Source of the DNA: Pseudaminobacter soli (ex Zhang et al. 2022)
Lineage (GTDB): Bacteria > Pseudomonadota > Alphaproteobacteria > Rhizobiales > Rhizobiaceae
Reading direction: 5' to 3'
Assembly: GCF_014595955.1 (NCBI RefSeq)
Contig: NZ_JABVCF010000006.1
Coordinates: 124,001 to 188,000 of the forward strand
Length of the DNA: 64,000 nucleotides
The notes beneath the pieces are model-generated. The model did no database searches, was not told the origin of the DNA, and was given only the letters and a program-made list of their open reading frames with translations. The position numbers and the translations under genes are program-made. Below, in pieces: positions 16,642 to 24,323 of this stretch (its first letter is position 1; the number at the start of each line of letters is the position of its first letter).

Positions 16642-17516
16642 TGCGCCCGCTCCGAAACGCGGTTCTCGAGCGCGCCGATGCCGTCGATCTCGACGCGGAC
16701 CACATCGCCAGCCTTCAGATATTTCGGTGGATCGAAGCCGATGCCGACGCCAGCCGGCGTGCCCGTCGCGATGATGTCGCCGGGCTTCAGCGTGATGCCC
16801 TGCGAAAGCGTCGAGATGATCGTCGGGATGTCGAAGATCAGCAGCGAGATCTTGGAGTTCTGCCGCATGTCGCCGTTGACGAAGCAGCGTATGCCGGCCG
16901 TTTCGAGGTCGAACTCGTCCTTGGTCACCGCCCAGGGGCCCATCGGGCAGAACGTATCCTGGGACTTGCCGATCAGCCACTGGCTGTACTTTCCCTGGAG
17001 GTCGCGCGCCGTCACGTCGTTGACGATGGTGTAGCCCCACACATGGTCCAGCGCGCTTTCCTTGGAAATGCCGCGCCCTTCCTTCCCGATGATGACGGCA
17101 AGCTCAGCCTCGTAGTCGATTGCGGAGGAGACATTCGTGTCGATCAGCACCTTGGAATGAGTGGCGACAACCGACTCCGGAACCTTCGAGAATATAATTG
17201 GATTCTTCGGTACCGCACCGGCGGCTGCACTGGAATCGAAGCCGCTACGCGCGAACTCATGCGCGTGCTCGTAGTAGTTCTTGCCGACGCAGAAGATGTT
17301 GCGGCGCGGCCGCGGTATCGGCGCCTCGAGTTCGACGTTTGACAGCGGCATGGGTGAAAGCGTTCGCGGCAGACCTGCACCGTTTCGCTCTATCAGCGCG
17401 AGGACGCCACTTTCCGCACGCTCGACGGGTAGATCAAAGGGGGCGATCGTCTCAGCTTCGGCATCGATGAGGCCTACGCGGCGCTCGCCCGCGATTGAAA
17501 ATGTCGCAACCCTCAT
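16638..17516 (-). CDS. Fumarylacetoacetate hydrolase family protein
   Basis: 292-residue FAH-family enzyme, a fold used by fumarylpyruvate hydrolase, 2-hydroxyhepta-2,4-diene-1,7-dioate isomerase and acylpyruvases. The core starts at about residue 72 with NIFCVGKNYYEHAHEF. Metal ligands are in IDYEAELAVIIGKEG and VNDVTARDLQ, and the conserved KSQDTFCPMGPW and ATGTPAGVGIGF follow. The first 70 residues form the typical N-terminal cap. It is the first gene of the eight-gene minus-strand operon and divergent from the GntR regulator at 17770, so it marks the promoter-proximal end. It probably cleaves or isomerises a 1,3-dicarbonyl intermediate. Confidence 0.93.
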   Translation of the reverse strand: MRVATFSIAGERRVGLIDAEAETIAPFDLPVERAESGVLALIERNGAGLPRTLSPMPLSNVELEAPIPRPRRNIFCVGKNYYEHAHEFARSGFDSSAAAGAVPKNPIIFSKVPESVVATHSKVLIDTNVSSAIDYEAELAVIIGKEGRGISKESALDHVWGYTIVNDVTARDLQGKYSQWLIGKSQDTFCPMGPWAVTKDEFDLETAGIRCFVNGDMRQNSKISLLIFDIPTIISTLSQGITLKPGDIIATGTPAGVGIGFDPPKYLKAGDVVRVEIDGIGALENRVSERAQ

Positions 17517-17769
17517 GCGCCTCCCCTCCTTGAGCCATTATTGAACCAATTTGGCTTCTTTCTGCTACGCTAACGTTGGATGGTTCAGGACGCAAGCGGA
17601 TTCTGGAGGTCGCCGGACGGACAAATTCCGTGACAGTCCCGGAGAACGTTGCTGAATTGAGTACTTACGCAGTCTTTCTTTGGTTCACTCGATGAATATT
17701 TACTGTGGACGTTGACGCCCGCTGGCACTATGAATGGCTCACAATCGGATCACATAAGAGGCTGCTGCC
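17517..17769. promoter_or_regulatory. Divergent promoter region with three TGGTTCA motifs
   Basis: The 253-bp gap between the FAH-family operon and the GntR gene has the 7-mer TGGTTCA three times: reverse orientation at 17542-17548 and forward at 17581-17587 and 17681-17687. Forward copies are exactly 100 bp apart; the outer two form an inverted pair extended to TTGAACCAA / TTTGGTTCA. FadR-subfamily GntR proteins typically bind TGGT-type half-sites, so these are candidate operators for the adjacent regulator. No obvious sigma-70 boxes were assigned. Confidence 0.4.
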
Positions 17770-18441
17770 ATGCCACGGCTCGTCGCCGCCGATATCGTAA
17801 TCGAACTCAGGAAGCGGATTTCCTCGGGCGAATGGGCAGAAAATGGCCGCATCCCGCCGGAGCGCGACCTGGCCGACGAGTTCGGCGTCGCCCGCAATAC
17901 GGTACGCCGCGCAGTCGGTCTCCTCGAACAGGACGGAACCCTGGTGCGGCATGTCGGCCGCGGCACATTCCTGGCCACGGTCGACCCCAACTCTCTTGGC
18001 GCCGTGGTCGCCCGCATGGAGGGAACCAGCCCAGCCGACATGATGGAGATCCGAAAACTCCTGGAGCCCGCCGCCGCCTCGTTCGCGGCCACCAATGCAA
18101 GCACCAGCGAGCTCAACTCGGTGCGCGAAGCTCACGAGACGGCCTGCGACAGCACCGACATGCCGGTCTTCGAGCATTGGGACGCGGAGTTCCACCACCG
18201 CGTCTTCGCCTGTTCACGAAACGATTTCCTGAAGGAAATCCATAATCTGATGCGTATTCTGCGGAACCAGTCGCCCTGGTTCGAGATGAAGAAGCGTTCC
18301 TTCTCCGAAGAGCGCCGTGTGACCTATTGCGGGGAGCATCAAGCGATCCTCGACGCACTGATGCAGCGCGATCCCGATGCGGCGCGGCAAGCCATGCTGA
18401 TCCATCTGCAGACCGTAGAACGCAATCTCCTGGGCAGATAG
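17770..18441 (+). CDS. GntR-family transcriptional regulator (FCD/FadR subfamily)
   Basis: 223-residue regulator. The N-terminal winged helix-turn-helix is about residues 10-70: IVIELRKRISSGEW, then IPPERDLADEFGVARNTVRRAVGLLEQDGTLVRHVGRGTFLA, the GntR pattern. The C-terminal helical FCD domain (about 85-220) has EIRKLLEPAAASFAA, the acid-His region EHWDAEFHHRVFACS and, near the end, EHQAILDALMQRDPDAARQAMLIHL, giving metal- and ligand-binding residues typical of regulators that sense carboxylates. AAGAGG at 17755-17760 is the likely ribosome site. It is divergent from the Liv/amidohydrolase operon and probably represses it until the imported acid or its product binds. Confidence 0.94.
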   Translation: MPRLVAADIVIELRKRISSGEWAENGRIPPERDLADEFGVARNTVRRAVGLLEQDGTLVRHVGRGTFLATVDPNSLGAVVARMEGTSPADMMEIRKLLEPAAASFAATNASTSELNSVREAHETACDSTDMPVFEHWDAEFHHRVFACSRNDFLKEIHNLMRILRNQSPWFEMKKRSFSEERRVTYCGEHQAILDALMQRDPDAARQAMLIHLQTVERNLLGR

Positions 18442-18445
18442 CTGT

Positions 18446-18497
18446 CACCAAGACTGGTGTCGGATATCAGATCGGTTCGGTAGCGCACTGCGTTACC
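18446..18497. terminator. Two small hairpins after the GntR gene
   Basis: CACCA-AGAC-TGGTG at 18446-18459 (5-bp stem) and GGTAGCG-CACTG-CGTTACC at 18479-18497 (7-bp stem with one G-T wobble) lie in the convergent gap between the GntR and IclR genes. Neither is followed by a T-run. The rest of this gap to 18688 shows no gene. Confidence 0.25.
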
Positions 18498-18688
18498 AGC
18501 AGATCCTTCCGCAGGGCGGGCGCATAGCAGGCGGCAAGCACGGGGCATTTGGAAGTCGGCGTCGGTGCGCCTGCGCTTCGTAAGGATTCCTCGACTGACG
18601 AGGGCGGCGACCAGCAGGCGGCCCGATATCGGCTTCCAGTTTCGGAGCCGTTTGAGGAAGACTCAGTTGATGGACGTTTCTTGCCGGG

Positions 18689-19441
18689 TCAGTCGCTCGC
18701 GAGCGTCGTCTGGATGCGCTGCGCCGTCGAACGCAGAAGAGCGGCCAGTTCGGCGCGGCGGTCCTGCATGCGGTAGACGGGTCCGGCCAATGCGAGGCCG
18801 AAACGCCGTTCGCCGTAGCGGATCGGCACTGCGATGCCCATGACCTCCGGCGTGTATTCGGCATTATCCTCGCACCAGCCGCGGGCGATCGCCGCATCGA
18901 GGACCGCCGCCAACTCCTCGGCGTTCTTCATCGTGCCCGTCTGGTGCGCGACATAGGTGAGCGACGCAAGAACGCGGCTGCGTTCCTCGTCTGGATAGCT
19001 GCTCAAGATCGCCTTGCCGCTCGACGTGGTGTAGATCGGCCGCTTGTCGCCGACCTTCGCGAAGTATCGGATCGGCGCCTTCGATTCCACCGCATCGATA
19101 TAGACGATCTCGTTCTGGTCCTGGGGATCGCGTGCGGCAAGCAGGACGGTCTCGCCGGTGCTATCGGCGAGCGATTCCAGTTCACCGTGGATCCGTAGGA
19201 GGAAGGAGTCCCCTTCCATCATGTCGCGGGCGAGATCGAATAGGCGTCGCGTCGGGTAATAGCCCGATCGGGGATGGACTTCGTAGAGCAGGCCCCGCGC
19301 CAGCAGCGTGTCGATCAGGTTAAACGTGCTCGACTTCGGCACGCGCAGCGCACGCGAAATCTCGGTCAGCGTCAGCGGCTCCTTTTGGCGCGCGAAGAGG
19401 TCGAGTAGGTCGAGCGCATTGTCCACCTGCCTGATCCGCAT
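18689..19441 (-). CDS. IclR-family transcriptional regulator
   Basis: 250-residue IclR regulator. The winged helix at about residues 5-65 has VDNALDLLDLFARQKEPLTLTEISRALRVPKSSTFNLIDTLLARGLL, and the effector-binding GAF-like domain at about 80-245 has ETVLLAARD, VGDKRPIYTTSSGKAILSSYPD and the C-terminal GIAVPIRYGERRFGLALAGP. It is divergent from the second Liv operon with a 16-bp perfect palindrome in the gap, which places it as the likely local regulator of that transporter and of itself. IclR proteins in catabolic loci often sense aromatic or small organic acids; the effector is unknown. Confidence 0.94.
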   Translation of the reverse strand: MRIRQVDNALDLLDLFARQKEPLTLTEISRALRVPKSSTFNLIDTLLARGLLYEVHPRSGYYPTRRLFDLARDMMEGDSFLLRIHGELESLADSTGETVLLAARDPQDQNEIVYIDAVESKAPIRYFAKVGDKRPIYTTSSGKAILSSYPDEERSRVLASLTYVAHQTGTMKNAEELAAVLDAAIARGWCEDNAEYTPEVMGIAVPIRYGERRFGLALAGPVYRMQDRRAELAALLRSTAQRIQTTLASD

Positions 19442-19463
19442 CGTGCTCTCCGCGCCTGTTCCT

Positions 19464-19479
19464 GTTCATATATATGAAC
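19464..19479. promoter_or_regulatory. Perfect 16-bp palindrome, likely IclR operator
   Basis: GTTCATATATATGAAC is a perfect palindrome 22 bp upstream of the IclR start codon, in the divergent gap facing livG. GTTC/GAAC arms are common in IclR-family operators. A looser TTCC-N8-GGAA inverted repeat follows at about 19484-19499. This is the best operator candidate in the window. Confidence 0.6.
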
Positions 19480-19577
19480 TCTTTTCCGTGATGATGGAAC
19501 GCTTTGACTTATCCCAGAAAGCGCGGTAGCGTTCGGCCAGGATCGCGCGAATGCCGGGAGGAGGAGCCCAGCTGGAG

Positions 19578-20339
19578 ATGGCGAGGAGCGAGGATGTAAT
19601 CCTCTCGGCCAGGGGGCTGACCAAGGAATTCGGGGGATTCGTCGCCGTGAACGGCGTCGACCTCGCCGTCCGGCGCGGCACCATTCACGCCCTTATCGGC
19701 CCGAACGGCGCCGGCAAGACCACGTGCTTCAATCTCCTCACTAAGTTCCTTCAACCCACACGTGGCTCGATCCACTACAAGGGCGAGGACATCACGGCGC
19801 GACCGCCTGCCGACATAGCCCGGCTGGGCCTCGTCCGCTCGTTTCAGATTTCCGCGGTGTTTCCCCATCTGACGGCGCTAGAGAACGTCCGCATCGCATT
19901 GCAGCGGCGGCGCGGGGACAGCTTTGATTTCTGGCGTTCGCAAAAGGTGCTGTCCGCCTATGACGCGGAGGCCGCGGCTCTGCTGGCGGAGGTCGGTCTG
20001 GCCGAATTCGCGCATTCGTGGGCGAGCGATCTTTCCTACGGCCGCAAACGAGCGCTGGAGATTGCAACCACGCTCGCGCTCGACCCCGAAATGCTGCTGC
20101 TCGATGAGCCGATGGCGGGCATGGCGCAGGCCGACGTCGAGCGCATCTCGGCCCTGATCAAGCGCATCGCAGCCAATCGCACCATCCTGATGGTCGAGCA
20201 CAACCTGTCGGTGGTCGCGTCGCTTTCGGACCGCATCACGGTGCTGGCGCGCGGTCAGGTGCTGGCGGAGGGCGACTATGCCCAGGTGTCCGCCGACCCC
20301 CGCGTCGTCGAAGCCTATATCGGAGCGGGTCATGGCTAA
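19578..20339 (+). CDS. ABC transporter ATPase, LivG family (second Liv system)
   Basis: 253-residue ATPase: VILSARGLTKEFGGFVAVNG, Walker A GPNGAGKTTCFNLLTKFL, Q-loop SFQISAVFPHL, signature LSYGRKRALEIATTLAL, Walker B LLLDEPMAGMA and H-loop VEHNLSVVASL. Start choice is uncertain: ATG at 19578 is used here because it begins just before the family homology, but an in-frame ATG at 19551 would add nine residues. GGGAGGAGG at 19556-19564 lies between the two and fits neither spacing well. It overlaps the following livF by 8 nt. First gene of a livGF-K-HM operon transcribed away from the IclR regulator. Confidence 0.92.
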   Translation: MARSEDVILSARGLTKEFGGFVAVNGVDLAVRRGTIHALIGPNGAGKTTCFNLLTKFLQPTRGSIHYKGEDITARPPADIARLGLVRSFQISAVFPHLTALENVRIALQRRRGDSFDFWRSQKVLSAYDAEAAALLAEVGLAEFAHSWASDLSYGRKRALEIATTLALDPEMLLLDEPMAGMAQADVERISALIKRIAANRTILMVEHNLSVVASLSDRITVLARGQVLAEGDYAQVSADPRVVEAYIGAGHG

Positions 20340-21078
20340 GGCGGCGCTCCTGGAGAAGACGACCCCTCACGGGGCGCACGCGCCCCTATTGGCCATACGC
20401 GACCTTCAGGCCTGGTATGGGGAGAGTCATGTCCTTCATGGCGTTGCCTTCGATGTCTCGGAGGGCGAGGTCGTCACGCTGCTCGGCCGCAACGGCGCCG
20501 GCAAGACGACCACGCTGAAGGCGATCATGGGCATCATGACCAAGCGCAGCGGTTCGGTCATGTTCGATGGGCGCGAAACGATAGAACTTCCCGCGCGGCG
20601 GATCGCGCGGTTGGGCATCGGCTTCTGCCCCGAGGAGCGGGGCATCTTCTCGAGCCTGTCGGTGGAGGAGAATCTGATGCTGCCGCCGCAGGTGCGGCCC
20701 GGCGGCCTTTCGGTGGAGCAGATATTCGAACTGTTCCCGAACCTCAGGGAACGGCTTTCCAGCCAGGGCACCAAGCTGTCCGGCGGCGAGCAGCAGATGC
20801 TGGCGATTGCGCGCATCCTGCGCACCGGCGCCCGCCTTCTGCTCCTCGACGAGCCGACGGAGGGCCTTGCGCCCGTCATCGTGCAGCAGATCGGGCGCAC
20901 CATCATGCGCCTGAAGCAGGAAGGCTTCACCATCGTGCTGGTGGAGCAGAACTTCCGCTTCGCGGCGTCTGTCGCGGATCGGCATTACGTGGTCGAACAG
21001 GGAAGGGTCATCGACACGATCCCCAATGAGGAGATCGAGCGCAACATCAACAAGCTGCACGCTTATCTCGGCGTGTAG
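20332..21078 (+). CDS. ABC transporter ATPase, LivF family (second Liv system)
   Basis: 248-residue ATPase with LLAIRDLQAWYGESHVLHGV, Walker A GRNGAGKTTTLKAIMGI, FCPEERGIFSSLSVEENL, signature LSGGEQQMLAIARIL and Walker B LLLLDEPTEGLAP. The PEERGIFSSLSVEENL segment marks LivF. ATG at 20332 overlaps the LivG stop by 8 nt; earlier in-frame starts would lie within livG. Unlike its counterpart at 8090-10309 it has no UPF0261 extension. Confidence 0.94.
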   Translation: MAKAALLEKTTPHGAHAPLLAIRDLQAWYGESHVLHGVAFDVSEGEVVTLLGRNGAGKTTTLKAIMGIMTKRSGSVMFDGRETIELPARRIARLGIGFCPEERGIFSSLSVEENLMLPPQVRPGGLSVEQIFELFPNLRERLSSQGTKLSGGEQQMLAIARILRTGARLLLLDEPTEGLAPVIVQQIGRTIMRLKQEGFTIVLVEQNFRFAASVADRHYVVEQGRVIDTIPNEEIERNINKLHAYLGV

Positions 21079-21093
21079 CAACGGGAGTGAAAC

Positions 21094-21108
21094 CGGCGCG
21101 TCGCGCCG
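21094..21108 (+). other. Short GC-rich hairpin before the binding-protein gene
   Basis: CGGCGC-GTC-GCGCCG forms a 6-bp perfect stem between livF and the binding-protein gene, 18 nt before its start codon and just before the ribosome site GGGAGGAG. It could stabilise or separate the downstream message. Confidence 0.35.
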
Positions 21109-21126
21109 ATACGGGAGGAGCAGGTA

Positions 21127-22326
21127 ATGAAGATCAGGACTATGATGCTGGCCGCGTTGGCGGCGACGATGATGGCGGGCACCGCGCTTGCCGATACCGC
21201 CGTCAAGATCGGCGTGCTCAACGATCGCTCCGGCATCTATGCGGATCTTGCCGGCGAAGGATCGGTGATTGCCGCTCGCATGGCGGTCGAGGACTTCAAG
21301 GCGGCGGACAAGGGCATCGCGGTTGAGATCATCTCCGCCGACCACCAGAACAAGCCCGATGTCGCCTCGACGATCGCGCGCCAGTGGTACGATCAGGACG
21401 GCGTCGACGTGATCCTCGACGTGCCCACCTCCTCGGCCGCTCTTGCCGTGAACGAGATCACCCGGGAGAAAAACAAGGTCTTCATCAATTCGGGCGCCGG
21501 GACCGCCGACCTTACCGGCTCCAAATGCTCGCCCAACACGGTGCACTGGACCTATGACACCTGGGCGCTCGCCCATGGCACCGGCAGCGCCATGGTGGCG
21601 AACGGCGGCAAGAAGTGGTTCTTCCTGACTGCCGACTATGCCTTTGGACACGCGCTGGAGCGCGACACTGCGGAGGTGGTGAAGGCTGCGGGCGGCGAGG
21701 TCGTGGGGACGGTCAGGCATCCCTTCCCCGGCACCGACTTCTCGTCCTTCCTGCTGCAGGCCCAGTCCTCGGGCGCCCAGGTCATCGGACTCGCCAATGC
21801 CGGCGGCGACACCATCAACTCGATCAAGCAGGCCGCCGAGTTCGGCATCACCCAGGGCGGACAGGCATTGGCCGGTCTTCTGGTCTTCATCACCGATGTC
21901 CATGCGCTCGGCCTGCAGACGGCCCAGGGCCTGGTGCTGACCGAAAGTTTCTACTGGGACCTGAACGACCAGACGCGCGAATGGTCCAAGCGTTTCAGCG
22001 AGCAGAACGGCGGCAAGATGCCGACAATGGTCCAGGCCGGCGTCTATGCCGGCGTGCTGCACTATCTCAAGGCGGTCGAGGCCACCGCTGGCAAGGATGC
22101 CGCCGCAATCATGTCCAAGATGAAGGAGATGCCGACCGAGGATCCCCTTTTCGGCAAGGGATCGGTCCGTCAGGACGGACGCAAGATCCACGACATGTAT
22201 CTTTTCAAGGTCAAGACGCCCGATCAGTCGAAGGGTCCGTGGGACTACTATGACCTGGTCGCCACGATCCCGGCCGACAAGGCGTTCCGCCCGCTGGCCG
22301 ACGGCGGCTGCGAACTCGTCAAGTAA
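21127..22326 (+). CDS. ABC transporter periplasmic substrate-binding protein (second Liv system)
   Basis: 399-residue type I periplasmic binding protein. Signal peptide MKIRTMMLAALAATMMAGTA with probable cleavage after ALA; mature start DTAVKIGVLNDRSGIYADLAG. Typical features are SADHQNKPDVASTIARQWYDQDGVD and AGTADLTGSKCSPNTVHWTYDTWAL. A long ARTP-like region with WFFLTADYAFGHALERD follows. GGGAGGAG at 21113-21120 supports the start. The CSPNTVHWTYDT motif is common in Liv-type binding proteins of rhizobia whose ligands are often not amino acids (short acids or aromatics). It lies between the ATPase and permease genes of its operon and is bordered by hairpins on both sides. Confidence 0.94.
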   Translation: MKIRTMMLAALAATMMAGTALADTAVKIGVLNDRSGIYADLAGEGSVIAARMAVEDFKAADKGIAVEIISADHQNKPDVASTIARQWYDQDGVDVILDVPTSSAALAVNEITREKNKVFINSGAGTADLTGSKCSPNTVHWTYDTWALAHGTGSAMVANGGKKWFFLTADYAFGHALERDTAEVVKAAGGEVVGTVRHPFPGTDFSSFLLQAQSSGAQVIGLANAGGDTINSIKQAAEFGITQGGQALAGLLVFITDVHALGLQTAQGLVLTESFYWDLNDQTREWSKRFSEQNGGKMPTMVQAGVYAGVLHYLKAVEATAGKDAAAIMSKMKEMPTEDPLFGKGSVRQDGRKIHDMYLFKVKTPDQSKGPWDYYDLVATIPADKAFRPLADGGCELVK

Positions 22327-22337
22327 GCCCCGCAAAT

Positions 22338-22366
22338 GGGACATGCCGGGCAGACCGGCATGTCCC
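22338..22366 (+). other. Strong 12-bp stem hairpin between binding-protein and permease genes
   Basis: GGGACATGCCGG at 22338-22349 pairs perfectly with CCGGCATGTCCC at 22355-22366 across a 5-nt loop (GCAGA). It starts 11 nt after the binding-protein stop and has no T-run, so it is more likely an mRNA-stability or processing hairpin that raises binding-protein message over permease message than a full terminator. Confidence 0.6.
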
Positions 22367-22397
22367 GCAGCATTCTACGAGACCGCGAGGCACAGCG

Positions 22398-23285
22398 ATG
22401 TTCGAGCTCTTGGGAATCCCGCCGCAGGCGCTGTTCGGGCAGTTGCTGCTTGGACTGATCAACGGCTCTTTCTATGCCCTGCTCAGCCTCGGGCTCGCAG
22501 TGATCTTTGGCCTGCTGAACATCATCAATTTCGCGCATGGCGCTCAGTACATGATGGGTGCCTTCGTGGCCTGGATGCTGCTCAACTACCTCGGCGTGAA
22601 CTACTGGTGGGCGCTGCTGCTGGTGCCAATTGCCGTCGGCCTGTTCGGCATCGTGATCGAGCGGCTGCTGATCTCGCGCCTCTACCATCTCGACCACCTC
22701 TACGGGCTGCTGCTGACATTCGGCCTCGCCCTCATCATCCAGGGCCTCTTCCGCAACCAATACGGCATTTCCGGCCTGCCCTATCAGATCCCCCAGCAGC
22801 TTGCCGGCGGCCAGAATCTCGGCTTCATGTTCCTGCCGAACTATCGCGGCTGGGTCATCGTCGCCTCCCTGGTGGTCTGCCTGGCGACATGGTTCATGAT
22901 CGAGAAGACCAAGCTTGGCGCCTATTTGCGCGCAGCCACCGAGAACCCGACTCTGGTCGGCGCCTTCGGCATTAACGTGCCGCGTCTCGTCACCCTCACC
23001 TATGGTTTCGGCGTTGCGCTTGCGGCCTTCGCCGGCGTGCTCGCGGCGCCGATCTATTCGGTCAATCCGAACATGGGAGCCGACCTCATCATCGTGGTCT
23101 TCGCCGTCGTGGTGATCGGCGGTATGGGCTCGATCCTCGGCTCCATCATCACCGGCTTCGGCCTCGGGCTGATCGAGGGGCTGACCCGCGTGTTCTACCC
23201 GGAAGGCTCCGCCGTCGTGATCTTCGTCATCATGGCGATCGTGCTTCTGGTCAAGCCCGCAGGGCTCTTCGGGAGGACCGCCTGA
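22398..23285 (+). CDS. ABC transporter permease, LivH type (second Liv system)
   Basis: 295-residue permease of normal LivH length. Hallmarks: LLLGLINGSFYALLSLGLAVIFGLLNIINFAHGAQYMMGAF near the N-terminus, LRAATENPTLVGAFGIN (EAA-like loop) and VVVIGGMGSILGSIITGFGLGLIEGL near the C-terminus. About 8 membrane segments. It follows the binding-protein gene by 71 nt holding a strong hairpin, and its stop TGATG overlaps the livM start by 1 nt. Confidence 0.94.
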   Translation: MFELLGIPPQALFGQLLLGLINGSFYALLSLGLAVIFGLLNIINFAHGAQYMMGAFVAWMLLNYLGVNYWWALLLVPIAVGLFGIVIERLLISRLYHLDHLYGLLLTFGLALIIQGLFRNQYGISGLPYQIPQQLAGGQNLGFMFLPNYRGWVIVASLVVCLATWFMIEKTKLGAYLRAATENPTLVGAFGINVPRLVTLTYGFGVALAAFAGVLAAPIYSVNPNMGADLIIVVFAVVVIGGMGSILGSIITGFGLGLIEGLTRVFYPEGSAVVIFVIMAIVLLVKPAGLFGRTA

Positions 23286-24271
23286 TGGCCGTCGAAACAA
23301 GCGATCCCGGCATCGCGCTGGCGACCGACACGCCCTCGGCCGCAGGCATGTCGAGGCAGCATCTCCTCATCTTCGCGGGACTGCTCGCATTGGGCCTGGT
23401 GGCGCCCTTTGTGCTCTACCCCGTGTTCGTGATGAAGGTGCTTTGCTTTGCGCTCTTCGCCTGCGCCTTCAACCTGCTGCTCGGCTATGGCGGGCTGCTG
23501 TCGTTCGGCCATGCCGCCTATTTCGGCTCGGCAAGCTATGTCTGCGCCCATGCGGCCAAGGCCTGGAACCTGACCCCGGAACTCTCGATCTTGCTCGGAA
23601 CCGGAACCGCCTGCATTCTGGGCATCGTCTTCGGGTCTCTCGCCATCCGGCGCCAGGGCATCTATTTCGCCATGGTGACGCTCGCCTTCGCGCAGATGGT
23701 GTTCTTCTTCTCGCTGCAGGCGCCCTTCACCGGTGGCGAGGACGGAATCCAGTCGGTACCACGCGGCAGGCTGCTCGGCCTGATCGATCTTTCGGCCGAT
23801 CTCACGCTCTATTTCTTCGTTCTGGCGGTGGTGTTCCTGGGCCTCCTGCTGATCTACCGCATCATACACTCGCCCTTCGGCCAGGTGCTGAAGGCGATCC
23901 GCGAGAACGAGCCGCGCGCGGTTTCGCTGGGCTACAGGGTCAACCGCTACAAGCTCGCGGTCTTCGTCATGTCGGCAACGCTGGCCGGGCTTGCCGGCGC
24001 GACCAAGGCGATCGTCTTCCAGCTGGCATCGCTCACGGACGTCTATTGGACGATGTCAGGCGAAGTCGTCCTGATGACGCTTCTCGGCGGCATGGGCACG
24101 GTGTTCGGACCGATCGTCGGCGCAGCGATCATCGTGACGATGCAGAACTATCTCGCCACCTTCGGCGCATGGGTGACGGTGATCCAGGGCTGCATCTTCG
24201 TGGTCGGCGTGCTGTTGTTCCGCGAGGGGATCGTCGGCGTCCTGTCGAAGTGGTTCAAGAAGCCGCTGTGA
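23285..24271 (+). CDS. ABC transporter permease, LivM type (second Liv system)
   Basis: 328-residue permease. Features: LLIFAGLLALGLVAPFVLYP, LLLGYGGLLSFGHAAYFGSASY (LivM hallmark), IRRQGIYFAMVTLAFAQMVFF, the EAA-like loop HSPFGQVLKAIRENEPRAVSLGY and GEVVLMTLLGGMGTVFGPIVGAAII. ATG at 23285 shares one base with the LivH stop. Last gene of the second Liv operon, converging on the AI-2E-family gene at 24324. Confidence 0.94.
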   Translation: MAVETSDPGIALATDTPSAAGMSRQHLLIFAGLLALGLVAPFVLYPVFVMKVLCFALFACAFNLLLGYGGLLSFGHAAYFGSASYVCAHAAKAWNLTPELSILLGTGTACILGIVFGSLAIRRQGIYFAMVTLAFAQMVFFFSLQAPFTGGEDGIQSVPRGRLLGLIDLSADLTLYFFVLAVVFLGLLLIYRIIHSPFGQVLKAIRENEPRAVSLGYRVNRYKLAVFVMSATLAGLAGATKAIVFQLASLTDVYWTMSGEVVLMTLLGGMGTVFGPIVGAAIIVTMQNYLATFGAWVTVIQGCIFVVGVLLFREGIVGVLSKWFKKPL

Positions 24272-24323
24272 TCAGCCGTATCTGCGCCCACGTCTGCCTC
24301 CTGCCACCAGTGACCCGTTTGGC

